DNA of 20,111 nucleotides, from positions 1 to 20,111 of the forward strand of contig JAZGBC010000164.1 of NCBI GenBank assembly GCA_036444495.1, in the 5' to 3' direction. Under the pieces are notes generated by a model. That model was not told where the DNA came from, searched no databases, and saw nothing but the letters and a program-made list of their open reading frames with translations. Shown piece after piece: positions 6,558 to 12,726 of the stretch. Source of the stretch: JAZGBC01 sp036444495 (lineage in GTDB: Bacteria; Pseudomonadota; Alphaproteobacteria; Kiloniellales; J153). The position numbers were made by a program, and so were the translations under genes. Position 1 is the first letter of the stretch. Each line of letters begins with the position of its first letter.

Positions 6558-7607
6558 GTGCCGCTTCGCCTGAAAAGGATGATAGACAAGTGGCGGCGCC
6601 ACGGTTTTGGCCGCGGCGTGGGACGGGCCAAGGCCTCGCTGAATGGGCGCGACCTTCTGGACAGGTTGGGTAAAGCATCGATCCTTGCGCTTGCGGGTGG
6701 GCGGCGCCTCGCAGCAGCTTTGGCCGAGCGCGCCCGCCAGGCCCCCGCGGCGGCACTACTGACGGCGCTGTCGCTGCTCCTGGGACTGGTGGCGCCCATC
6801 GTGGTCGCGCTTTTGCTCGTCGTCGATGTCGGCCTCTCCGGGCCGCGCCGGGTCGGCGATGTTATCGCGCGCTTCGAACGTCTGGACTACGACCTGCGTG
6901 CCGTGACCGCGCCGGGCTCTCCGGTTCCCCGGATCTTCCTCAAGCGCCTGCCCCAGGACTGGCGGCGGCTGGCGGAGGCAGAGCCCCGCAAGCGCGCCTT
7001 CATCATGATCCTGCTGCCCCTGGTGCTCCTGGAGAACGGCCGGGTTTTGCGCGATCGCTCGCGCCTGCTCGAGATCAAGGCCCGCCGGACGGGCGGGCAG
7101 CCGGTCGCGTCGCGCGACCGGGCCTGGCTCGAGCGCCTGGCCCTGGCTTACGGGCTCGAGAGCGTGGACCTCAAGGAATTGACCGGGCGCGTAGACGCCG
7201 TTCCCGCTTCGCTTGCCATTGCCCAGGCGGCCATTGAGTCCGGCTGGGGCACCTCGCGCTTCGCCGTGCAAGGCAACGCGCTCTTCGGTCAGTGGGCCGA
7301 CGAGGGCCGCCGCACCATGGTGCCGAGCCAGCGGGAGGCGGAGCGCCGCCACGCCATCCGCAGGTTCAAGACCCTGGGCCATTCGGTCCGGGCCTATCTA
7401 AGGAACCTCAATACCCATAGGGCGTACCGCGCCTTTCGCCTGCACCGCGCGAAGCTGCGGGCAGGGAACCTGCCGCTCGACGGCGTCGCTTTGACGCAAG
7501 AGCTGATCTCCTATTCCCAGCAGGGCCCGGCCTACGTGCGGGCGCTGCACCGGCTGATTGTCAAGAATGACCTGGCCGCCCTGGATGGCGCCCGGCTTCA
7601 GCCTTAG
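6558..7607 (+). CDS. Membrane-anchored glucosaminidase-domain protein (Bax-like)
   Basis: 349 residues. A very basic cytoplasmic N-terminus (residues 1-60) precedes one membrane helix (about 64-90, ALLTALSLLLGLVAPIVVAL); the remainder is expected in the periplasm. The Bax-type signature VPRIFLKRLPQDW (123-135) and RKRAFIMILLPLVLLEN (144-160) is followed by the glucosaminidase domain. That domain has catalytic Glu227 in AAIESGWGTSRFA, then GNALFGQW and the C-terminal helical part (SYSQQGPAYVRALHRLI). The fold cleaves beta-1,4 bonds next to N-acetylglucosamine in peptidoglycan. Bax itself has poorly defined activity, so hydrolysis is likely but not certain. The GTG start at 6558 has only a weak ribosome site, and an ATG at 6579 is possible. 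It follows the Sel1 lipoprotein gene by 10 bases. Confidence 0.82.
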   Translation: MPLRLKRMIDKWRRHGFGRGVGRAKASLNGRDLLDRLGKASILALAGGRRLAAALAERARQAPAAALLTALSLLLGLVAPIVVALLLVVDVGLSGPRRVGDVIARFERLDYDLRAVTAPGSPVPRIFLKRLPQDWRRLAEAEPRKRAFIMILLPLVLLENGRVLRDRSRLLEIKARRTGGQPVASRDRAWLERLALAYGLESVDLKELTGRVDAVPASLAIAQAAIESGWGTSRFAVQGNALFGQWADEGRRTMVPSQREAERRHAIRRFKTLGHSVRAYLRNLNTHRAYRAFRLHRAKLRAGNLPLDGVALTQELISYSQQGPAYVRALHRLIVKNDLAALDGARLQP

Positions 7608-7615
7608 GAGCTACG

Positions 7616-8353
7616 TCAACCGGAATGCCCTGGCAGGATGTCGCGCGGGAGGATCTGGGTCAGGTAGGGGGCCGTGGTCGTCCAGAAGGTTTCCTGATTC
7701 ATCGCATACCAGGGCACGTAGTGCCTGTATCGGGCGTGCGAGAACACCTGGTCGCTTTGGTTGTCGAGAATCAGGATATCGTCGTTTGCCAGGACCGCGA
7801 GCACGGCGTGGCCCACGCCGCGGATGCGATCGTAGAGCACGATAATGCGCAGCGCCTCATCCGGGTATCCCAAGGCACGCAGCGTGAAGTACTTGGCGAT
7901 CGCGAAATCCTCGCAGTCGCCCGCGCGCGCCATGAACTCGGCCGGTGTGGCCCAGTACTCCCGAACCCCGTAGAGGGCACGGTCCTGCTTGTAGGGCCAG
8001 CGGTTGAAGAAGGTGTTGACGGCACGCAGCTGCGTGTCGCGGTTGTCCGCCGCTATGTCCTCGACCAAGCCGCGCCAGCGCTCCAGCTGCGGTGACGTGC
8101 AATCCGCCGCATCGCTCCAGCAGCGGGCCAGCGACCCCGGCGCCTCGTCCATGCGTGAGAGTAGCCGCGTCCACTGCGGCAGCACGCCCAGCTCTACCGC
8201 CCTGAGCTCGTTCGGCCCAAAGATGTTGAATAGCTGCAGCCCCGGTTCCGGCTCATGAGTGGCCCGGTTCGCGCCTGCCGGACCAGCCGGCGGCAGGACG
8301 ATAGCGAAAACCAGGGCCACGATCGTAACGCTCAGTCGTCTTTTTTGAAGCAC
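7616..8353 (-). CDS. LapG-like bacterial transglutaminase-like cysteine peptidase (BTLCP, DUF920)
   Basis: 245 residues with an N-terminal signal peptide (VTIVALVFAIVLPPAGPAGA), hence periplasmic. The papain-like triad is visible: Cys147 in GDCEDF, His182 in GHAVLAV and Asp197 in LDNQS. Asp146 and Glu148 flanking the Cys correspond to the calcium-binding residues of Pseudomonas LapG. Other family hallmarks are FNRWPYKQD and EYWATPAEFMARAGDCEDFA. LapG cleaves the N-terminus of large surface adhesins to release biofilm, under control of the c-di-GMP receptor LapD. Neither LapD nor an adhesin is in this window, so the substrate is unknown. The GTG start is supported by GAGGA eight bases upstream. 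The gene ends 8 bases from the convergent glucosaminidase gene. Confidence 0.84.
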   Translation of the reverse strand: MLQKRRLSVTIVALVFAIVLPPAGPAGANRATHEPEPGLQLFNIFGPNELRAVELGVLPQWTRLLSRMDEAPGSLARCWSDAADCTSPQLERWRGLVEDIAADNRDTQLRAVNTFFNRWPYKQDRALYGVREYWATPAEFMARAGDCEDFAIAKYFTLRALGYPDEALRIIVLYDRIRGVGHAVLAVLANDDILILDNQSDQVFSHARYRHYVPWYAMNQETFWTTTAPYLTQILPRDILPGHSG

Positions 8354-8542
8354 GGGGACGGTCCTCGACCGCAGGCATGAAACCGAACATCTACGAGGAC
8401 CAAGATAGGGCTGGGCGGCTTAAGAACCGGTGAGTCAAAAGTGTCCATTTTGTGGCAATTACAACCGCACGTTTTGTGCGAGAAATGGCCGGGCGAGCCA
8501 CGCCCGGACGGGTTTGGCCGGCCCCTTTCCCCGGCGGCCCTG
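8354..8542. other. Intergenic stretch between LapG-like gene and MITE copy 2
   Basis: No gene seen. It must carry the promoter for the LapG-like gene, but I found no clear -35/-10 pair. Two small hairpins are present: CGCAC/GTGCG around GTTTT (8466-8480) and CCGGGC/GCCCGG (8489-8494 with 8502-8507). 8440-8475 is locally AT-richer. Confidence 0.35.
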
Positions 8543-8809
8543 TCATACCAAATCTCGCCGATAATGACCCATAGAGATCGCGCGGGCGATCCGCCGGGCA
8601 GGAGGGGAGCCGCGGGCGATGCGGGATATCGGCAAGGCTTTCCGACGCCCTCCGGCGGTTCGCCCGCGCGACCGGAACGGCGGCTTACCAAGGCTTTCGG
8701 ACGGCGTCGCGCATGGCTTCCGATGCCCCACATCGCTGCGCCACGCGCTCCTGGCCGAAAACCTTGGGAAGCCGTCTCTATGGGTCATTATCGGCGAGAC
8801 TTGGTATCA
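8543..8809. mobile_element. MITE copy 2 (261 bp, 32-bp terminal inverted repeats, TCA target duplication)
   Basis: The element proper is 8546-8806 with ends at 8546-8577 and 8775-8806. It is flanked by TCA at 8543-8545 and 8807-8809, a 3-bp duplication of the same TNA type as in copy 1. It has one more base than copy 1 (a T in the 8645-8655 stretch) and scattered substitutions, mostly in the interior around 8620-8635. The internal hairpins persist (8583-8597 with 8652-8666; 8681-8700 with 8755-8774). At offset 13 from each end, copy 1 has a T/A pair and this copy has C/G, preserving the inverted repeat. It lies between the LapG-like gene and the zinc-ribbon gene and disrupts neither. Confidence 0.87.
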
Positions 8810-8904
8810 AGCTCGGCGGGACCCCAGGATCGCCGCATTTCGGACATGCTTTCGGCGGCTTCCATGCCCATACAAGGAGCCGTGGGGGCCGGAGATGTTT
8901 TGTT

Positions 8905-9051
8905 ATGGAAACAAAATTAAAACTCGAGCCACAAAAGCCTCAGGCCCGCCTGCGCCGCTGCCTCCTGTGCGGCGGGAAATTTCCCTCCGACGGCCCGCAC
9001 AACCGCATCTGCAAGCGCTGCAAGAGCTCCCAGGTCTGGCGCCAGGGCTGA
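8905..9051 (+). CDS. 48-residue zinc-ribbon protein
   Basis: A very short protein whose start is set by an ATG at 8905 with GGAG ten bases upstream; longer frames reading through from the MITE are not credible. Two CxxC knuckles, Cys19/Cys22 (CLLCGGKF) and Cys36/Cys39 (CKRCKS), bracket FPSDGPHNR. This should bind one zinc ion. The lysine/arginine-rich remainder suggests nucleic-acid contact, but no function is known. Small proteins of this look occur in alphaproteobacteria as uncharacterised zinc-ribbon proteins. The first codons (METKLKLEPQK) are AT-rich compared with the rest, common at gene starts. It precedes the tRNA-Leu pair. Confidence 0.68.
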   Translation: METKLKLEPQKPQARLRRCLLCGGKFPSDGPHNRICKRCKSSQVWRQG

Positions 9052-9125
9052 GACCAATAGCGCAAGGATTGCCATAATACCAACTCTCGGGGCGGGGGGC
9101 CGTGCGCCCGGCCGCCAGATTTCAA

Positions 9126-9153
9126 TTGCCCTGCGGTGCGGTCGCGCTATAAA
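9126..9153 (+). promoter_or_regulatory. Sigma70-type promoter for the tRNA-Leu pair
   Basis: TTGCCC and TATAAA separated by 16 bases. The start site would be near 9160, about 35 bases before the first tRNA. Confidence 0.55.
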
Positions 9154-9194
9154 ACCGGCTCCTGCCTCCGGGCAAGGCGGGCGCTCCGAAACGG

Positions 9195-9281
9195 GCGGCT
9201 GTGGCGGAATCGGTAGACGCGCAGCGTTGAGGGCGCTGTGGGGGAAACCCCGTGGAGGTTCAAGTCCTCTCAGCCGCACCA
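9195..9281 (+). tRNA. tRNA-Leu (anticodon GAG)
   Basis: A 7-bp acceptor stem GCGGCTG/CAGCCGC is followed by A and an encoded CCA (9279-9281). The anticodon stem CAGCG/CGCTG holds loop TTGAGGG, so the anticodon is GAG, reading CUC and CUU. A long variable arm (GGGG AAA CCCC) confirms a class II tRNA, and the T arm contains GGTTCAAGTCC. First of two tandem leucine tRNAs. Confidence 0.96.
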
Positions 9282-9340
9282 TCGCCCGCGCTGGATAGGA
9301 TTGAGACACTCGGGCCGGTCCCGGGGAGGTGGATGAGCCC

Positions 9341-9427
9341 GCGGCTGTGGCGGAATTGGTAGACGCGCTAGCTTCAGGTGCTAGTTCTCGCAAGGGAGTG
9401 GAGGTTCGAGTCCTCTCAGCCGCACCA
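9341..9427 (+). tRNA. tRNA-Leu (anticodon CAG)
   Basis: The same acceptor stem as its neighbour (GCGGCTG/CAGCCGC) with encoded CCA. The anticodon stem CTAGC/GCTAG holds loop TTCAGGT, so the anticodon is CAG, reading CUG, the main leucine codon in this GC-rich genome. The variable arm and T arm (GGTTCGAGTCC) are intact. It lies 59 bases after tRNA-Leu(GAG) and is nearly identical to it through the D arm, so the pair probably arose by duplication and is likely co-transcribed. Confidence 0.96.
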
Positions 9428-9527
9428 TCCTTCGACCCATTCGATCGATTCGATCCATTTAGATCATGTGATGCCTGGGTCCCTGGGCGGGCCTGATTGG
9501 GCCGCTCCGGGCTGCTTCCGGCCCCTG

Positions 9528-9556
9528 TTGTAAGCTCCGGCTCGATGCGGCATGAT
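9528..9556 (+). promoter_or_regulatory. Possible promoter for the small membrane protein gene
   Basis: TTGTAA and CATGAT separated by 17 bases. The -10 box is a poor match. The predicted leader contains two mutually exclusive hairpins (9554-9571 and about 9566-9583). No convincing tRNA terminator was found between 9428 and 9527; only a weak GGGCCG/CGGCCC hairpin lies at 9499-9524. Confidence 0.33.
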
Positions 9557-9606
9557 TCGCGGGCGCGAATCGGGCCGCGATTCCCCGGGGAGATCAAAGA
9601 CCGCCT

Positions 9607-10089
9607 ATGTCTGATGCCGGCGAAGACGAAGTAGCAGGTGGGGCGAATATCGTCCCGTCCGAGCTGGACGAGAACACCCACGCCGAGCTGCGCATGCTGT
9701 ATCAGGACTCATCGAACAGCCTGCGCTTCGCCCGGGAGCGCCAGTGGAAGCTGGTCGGCGGGGTTCTGTTGCTCTTCGCCATCATCATCGCCCTGCCGGA
9801 GATTTTCTCGCTGACCTCGTTCGCGGGACGGGGCCTGGCGCTGGCGAGCATTCTGGTCAGCGCCGCCTCAATCTACATGCTGGTCATCTTTCAGGTGTCC
9901 CAGAATGCGGACCTCAAGCGCCAGCGGACGATCAGCGAACAGTTCTCCAACATATTCGCCGAGTTGGGTGGCGAGCGCGTCAAGCGCGAAGCCAAGAGCC
10001 ACGGATTAATCATCCAGCTCCTGATGATCCTCGCCATCGTCGTGAGCAACGCCGTGGTCGTAGCCGTCCTGGCGCCTCTCTATCAGTAA
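9607..10089 (+). CDS. Unrecognised small membrane protein
   Basis: 160 residues. I do not recognise the family. An acidic N-terminal stretch (1-30) is followed by LYQDSSNSLRFARERQWK, a conserved-looking amphipathic segment leading into the first membrane helix (about 48-65). A second helix spans about 76-96. A charged cytoplasmic-looking segment (ADLKRQRTISEQFSNIFAELGGERVKREAK) precedes a third helix (133-157). There is no signal peptide, catalytic motif or cysteine. The RFARERQW motif before the first helix resembles small hypothetical membrane proteins seen in various bacteria, but no function can be given. The ribosome site is weak (GGGGAG about 15 bases upstream). Convergent with the PKS/ICMT operon, ending 11 bases from it. 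Confidence 0.65.
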   Translation: MSDAGEDEVAGGANIVPSELDENTHAELRMLYQDSSNSLRFARERQWKLVGGVLLLFAIIIALPEIFSLTSFAGRGLALASILVSAASIYMLVIFQVSQNADLKRQRTISEQFSNIFAELGGERVKREAKSHGLIIQLLMILAIVVSNAVVVAVLAPLYQ

Positions 10090-10100
10090 CTCTCGGCCCA

Positions 10101-10607
10101 TCACTCGCGGCCGGCGCGCAGCGGGGCCAGCGCGGCCTCCTCCACACGGATGCGCCAGGCGAGCAAGGCCCCGTTCAGGACCGAAAACATCAAGGTGATT
10201 TCCCAGGCCCCGAAAGCCAGCGGCAGCAGGGCGATCTCGGCGGCCACCACAAGGTAATTCGGATGGCGCATGAAACGGTACGGCCCGCCCGCGACGAGCG
10301 GCGCTTGGGGCAGCGCAATGACCCGCGTGGTCCAGCGCTCGCCCAGGCTGGCCATGACCCAGTAGCGGCCCACCTGGAGCAGCAGATAAAGGCCGATGAG
10401 CCACCAGTTCAGCGCCGCCTCGGCCGGCACCAGGAGGAACAACACTGCCAGCCAAGCGCCGTGCAGCAGGAAAAAGAGAGGATAGTGCCGCGCCCCGTGT
10501 TCGACGCCGCCGGCAGCCAGCAGCTTCCTCGCGTTTCTTTGGCCGTAAAGGACCTCGGCCAGGCGCTGCAAGGCGACCAGCAGCACGATGATCTGCGGCA
10601 GGCTCAC
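10101..10607 (-). CDS. ICMT-family membrane methyltransferase, partner of the type III PKS
   Basis: 168 residues, largely hydrophobic with about four to five membrane segments. The isoprenylcysteine carboxyl methyltransferase (ICMT/PEMT-like) core is clear: GGPYRFMRHPNYLVVAAEI (108-125) includes the SAM-site RHPNY and Glu124, followed by the terminal RIRVEEAAL. The GTG start at 10605-10607 shares GTGA with the stop codon of the polyketide synthase gene, so the two are translationally coupled; GAGG lies 4 bases upstream. In Bacillus subtilis BpsA/BpsB the same gene pair makes and O-methylates alkylpyrones, and Streptomyces SrsA/SrsB is analogous for alkylresorcinols. I infer that this protein methylates the PKS product in the membrane, not an isoprenylated protein. 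A longer frame reading through the PKS region is a shadow. Confidence 0.82.
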   Translation of the reverse strand: MSLPQIIVLLVALQRLAEVLYGQRNARKLLAAGGVEHGARHYPLFFLLHGAWLAVLFLLVPAEAALNWWLIGLYLLLQVGRYWVMASLGERWTTRVIALPQAPLVAGGPYRFMRHPNYLVVAAEIALLPLAFGAWEITLMFSVLNGALLAWRIRVEEAALAPLRAGRE

Positions 10608-11656
10608 GGCGCCTCGAGCAGTAGAAAAGCCGCCGTGAAGCCGGGCCCCAGGGCGGAGACAAGCTGGCGCCCGTGCAGGCCCTGGCGCAGCGCGCGCGCC
10701 AGCACGAAGAGGACGGTGACGGCCGACATATTGCCGTAATTGCGCAGCACGGTCCGGGCCTCGGTCATGCCGCCGGGCGGCAGGCCGAAGACTTCCTCCA
10801 GGGCGTCCAGCACCTTGGCGCCGCCGGGATGGCACAGGGCCCCGGCCAGGTCGCCCCGCCTCAAGCCCTGGCGCGCCAGGAAGGCATCCAGCGCCGCGCC
10901 GTACTGGGACCGCACGATGGCCGGAATGTCGCGCGAGAAAAGCACGCCGAAGCCGTCTTCCTCCACGCGCCAACCCATCACGTCGAGCGATTTGCTCCAG
11001 GTGTATTCGCCCCAGCCCGCGATCTCCGGCGCCGCCTCGTTGGACGCGCAGGAAACCAGCGCGGCCGCGGCCCCATCGCCGAACAGCGCCGTGGCGATCA
11101 CGTTGCTCTTGGACGTGTCCCGGTTGCGGAAGGTCAGACCGCAGAGCTCCACGACCAGGAGCAGCACGAGACTTCCCGGTGCCGCGCGCGCCAGGGCCGC
11201 CGCGCGCGCTAGGCCGAGCGTGCCGCCGGCGCAGCCCAGGCCGAAGATCGGCAGGCGCTCCACATCGCGCCGGAAGGGCATGGCCTCCATCAAATGCGCG
11301 TCCAGGCTGGGTGTGGCGATTCCCGTGGTGGAGACCGTGACGATCGAGTCGATCTCCTCTGGCTGTACGCCGGCGCGCGCCAGGCAATCCTCCGCGGCCT
11401 CGCGCAATAGGCTGACTGCGTGCTCGATGAACAGGCGGTTGCGCTCCTTCCAGCCGGCCGGACGCTGGTACCATTCCAGCGGCACACAGGAATAGCGGGT
11501 CTCGATCCCGGCGTTGTCGTAAACCGGCAAGAGGCGCGTGATGTCGTTGCCCTGCTCCTGGAACAGAAACCGCGCGCAGTCCTCCACCTCGCGCTGCCGG
11601 AAGGCGAAGGGCGGCACGGCGGTGGAAAGCGAAATCAGGTGGGCCGGGCTCGGCAT
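10604..11656 (-). CDS. Type III polyketide synthase (alkylpyrone/alkylresorcinol-type)
   Basis: 350 residues, the normal length for bacterial chalcone-synthase-like enzymes. The thiolase-fold triad is complete: nucleophile Cys142 in FGLGCAGGT, His276 in CHPGGAKV and Asn309 in NYGNMS. Other family marks are TVSTTGIATPSLDA, LFGDGAAAALV and the C-terminal LGPGF. Such enzymes extend an acyl-CoA starter with malonyl-CoA and cyclise the chain. Bacterial members next to an ICMT-type methyltransferase usually make long-chain alkylpyrones or phenolic lipids, which here would enter the membrane. Starter and ring chemistry cannot be read from sequence. GGGAGG precedes the ATG at 11656. The gene is divergent from the dehalogenase gene with a short shared upstream region. 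Confidence 0.88.
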   Translation of the reverse strand: MPSPAHLISLSTAVPPFAFRQREVEDCARFLFQEQGNDITRLLPVYDNAGIETRYSCVPLEWYQRPAGWKERNRLFIEHAVSLLREAAEDCLARAGVQPEEIDSIVTVSTTGIATPSLDAHLMEAMPFRRDVERLPIFGLGCAGGTLGLARAAALARAAPGSLVLLLVVELCGLTFRNRDTSKSNVIATALFGDGAAAALVSCASNEAAPEIAGWGEYTWSKSLDVMGWRVEEDGFGVLFSRDIPAIVRSQYGAALDAFLARQGLRRGDLAGALCHPGGAKVLDALEEVFGLPPGGMTEARTVLRNYGNMSAVTVLFVLARALRQGLHGRQLVSALGPGFTAAFLLLEAP

Positions 11657-11738
11657 ACGTTCTCACCCTCCCCGGAAGTAGGTTAGTCTAGCTTAGCGCC
11701 TTGCGCGCCCAATGCCAGAAGAGGAGGATCACGTTCCC

Positions 11739-12605
11739 GTGCTCGAGGGCTTCGAACAACTGCGTATCCCGGCTTCGGGCACCGAGATCAATCTGCGGAA
11801 AGCGGGGCAGGGGCCGCCGCTGCTCCTGCTGCACGGCTACCCCCAGACCCATGTCATGTGGCACAAGATCGCGCCCCGCCTGGCCGAGCGCTTTACCGTG
11901 GTGCTGCCCGACCTGCGCGGCTATGGCGACAGCGCCAAGCCGCCCGGCGGCGCGACTCACGAGGCCTACGCCAAGCGCGCCCTGGCCCAGGACCAGGTGG
12001 AGGTCATGGCCGCGCTCGGCTTCGAGCGCTTCGCCGTCGTGGGGCACGACCGGGGGGCGCGGGTCGTCCACCGCATGGCGCTCGACCATCCCGGGCGCGT
12101 GACCAAGGCGGCGCTGCTCGACATCGCGCCCACGCTCACCATGTACGAGGGCACCGATCGGGTGCTGGCGACCGCCTATTACCACTGGTTCTTCCTGATC
12201 CAGCCCTACGATCTGCCCGAGCGCCTGATCGGCGGCGACCCGGACTATTACCTGGAAAAGAAAATCGGGGCCTGGAGCAAGACCGAGGGCTGCTTCACGC
12301 CCGAGGCGGTGGCCGAATACCAGCGCTGCTTCCGCGATCCGGCCACCATCCATGCGACCTGCGAGGACTACCGGGCCGCCGCCGGCATCGATCTGGAGCA
12401 CGACCGGGCCGACCTGGAACGCAGGATCGCCTGTCCGCTTCTGGTGCTCTGGGGCGCCAAGGGCGTCATCGAGCGCTGTTATGACGTGCTCGCCGTCTGG
12501 CGCGAGCGGGCGGAGACGGTCAGCGGCAAGGCGCTGCCCTGCGGTCACTTCCTGCCCGAGGAGGCGCCGGAGGAGACCTTGGCCGAGCTCTTAACTTTCC
12601 TGTAA
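11739..12605 (+). CDS. Haloacetate (fluoroacetate) dehalogenase-like alpha/beta hydrolase
   Basis: 288 residues from GTG 11739, or 297 from ATG 11712. I prefer the GTG: GAGGAGGA lies at 11721-11728 and the protein then starts LEGFEQLRI like its relatives, while the ATG has no ribosome site. In 297-residue numbering the fluoroacetate dehalogenase set is present: nucleophile Asp113 with carboxylate-binding Arg114 and Arg117 (GHDRGARVVHRMALDHP), Asp137 (LLDIAP), halide-pocket His158-Trp159 (YYHWFF) and Tyr220, and catalytic His279 (CGHFLPEE). The oxyanion motif is LHGYPQTHVMWH. Such enzymes hydrolyse haloacetates to glycolate through an Asp ester. Epoxide-hydrolase relatives share the fold, but the Arg pair and His-Trp favour a dehalogenase. 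The natural substrate is unproven. Confidence 0.78.
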   Translation: MLEGFEQLRIPASGTEINLRKAGQGPPLLLLHGYPQTHVMWHKIAPRLAERFTVVLPDLRGYGDSAKPPGGATHEAYAKRALAQDQVEVMAALGFERFAVVGHDRGARVVHRMALDHPGRVTKAALLDIAPTLTMYEGTDRVLATAYYHWFFLIQPYDLPERLIGGDPDYYLEKKIGAWSKTEGCFTPEAVAEYQRCFRDPATIHATCEDYRAAAGIDLEHDRADLERRIACPLLVLWGAKGVIERCYDVLAVWRERAETVSGKALPCGHFLPEEAPEETLAELLTFL

Positions 12606-12726
12606 CGAGGCTGTGTCCGTATAGGGGCGGATGGTTTGGCTTGCCCACTGCGGCTGGCCAAGGTGCGGCGTCACCCCATATAGTGGAAATGATGCGCGGA
12701 CCCGCGAACCAGGGGCGAGAGAGGTC

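Noticed and set aside
9428..9470. Short TTCGATC-like tandem repeats after the second tRNA, considered as an attachment site
   Set aside because: No integrase, no duplicated tRNA 3' end and no island-like genes follow.
8917..9681. A 254-codon minus-strand frame
   Set aside because: It spans both tRNA genes and the zinc-ribbon gene antisense, so it cannot be a real protein gene.
10101..11666. A single 521-codon minus-strand frame covering the PKS and ICMT genes
   Set aside because: Only its last 168 codons encode a protein family (ICMT). The upstream part is out of frame with the complete PKS carrying the Cys-His-Asn triad.
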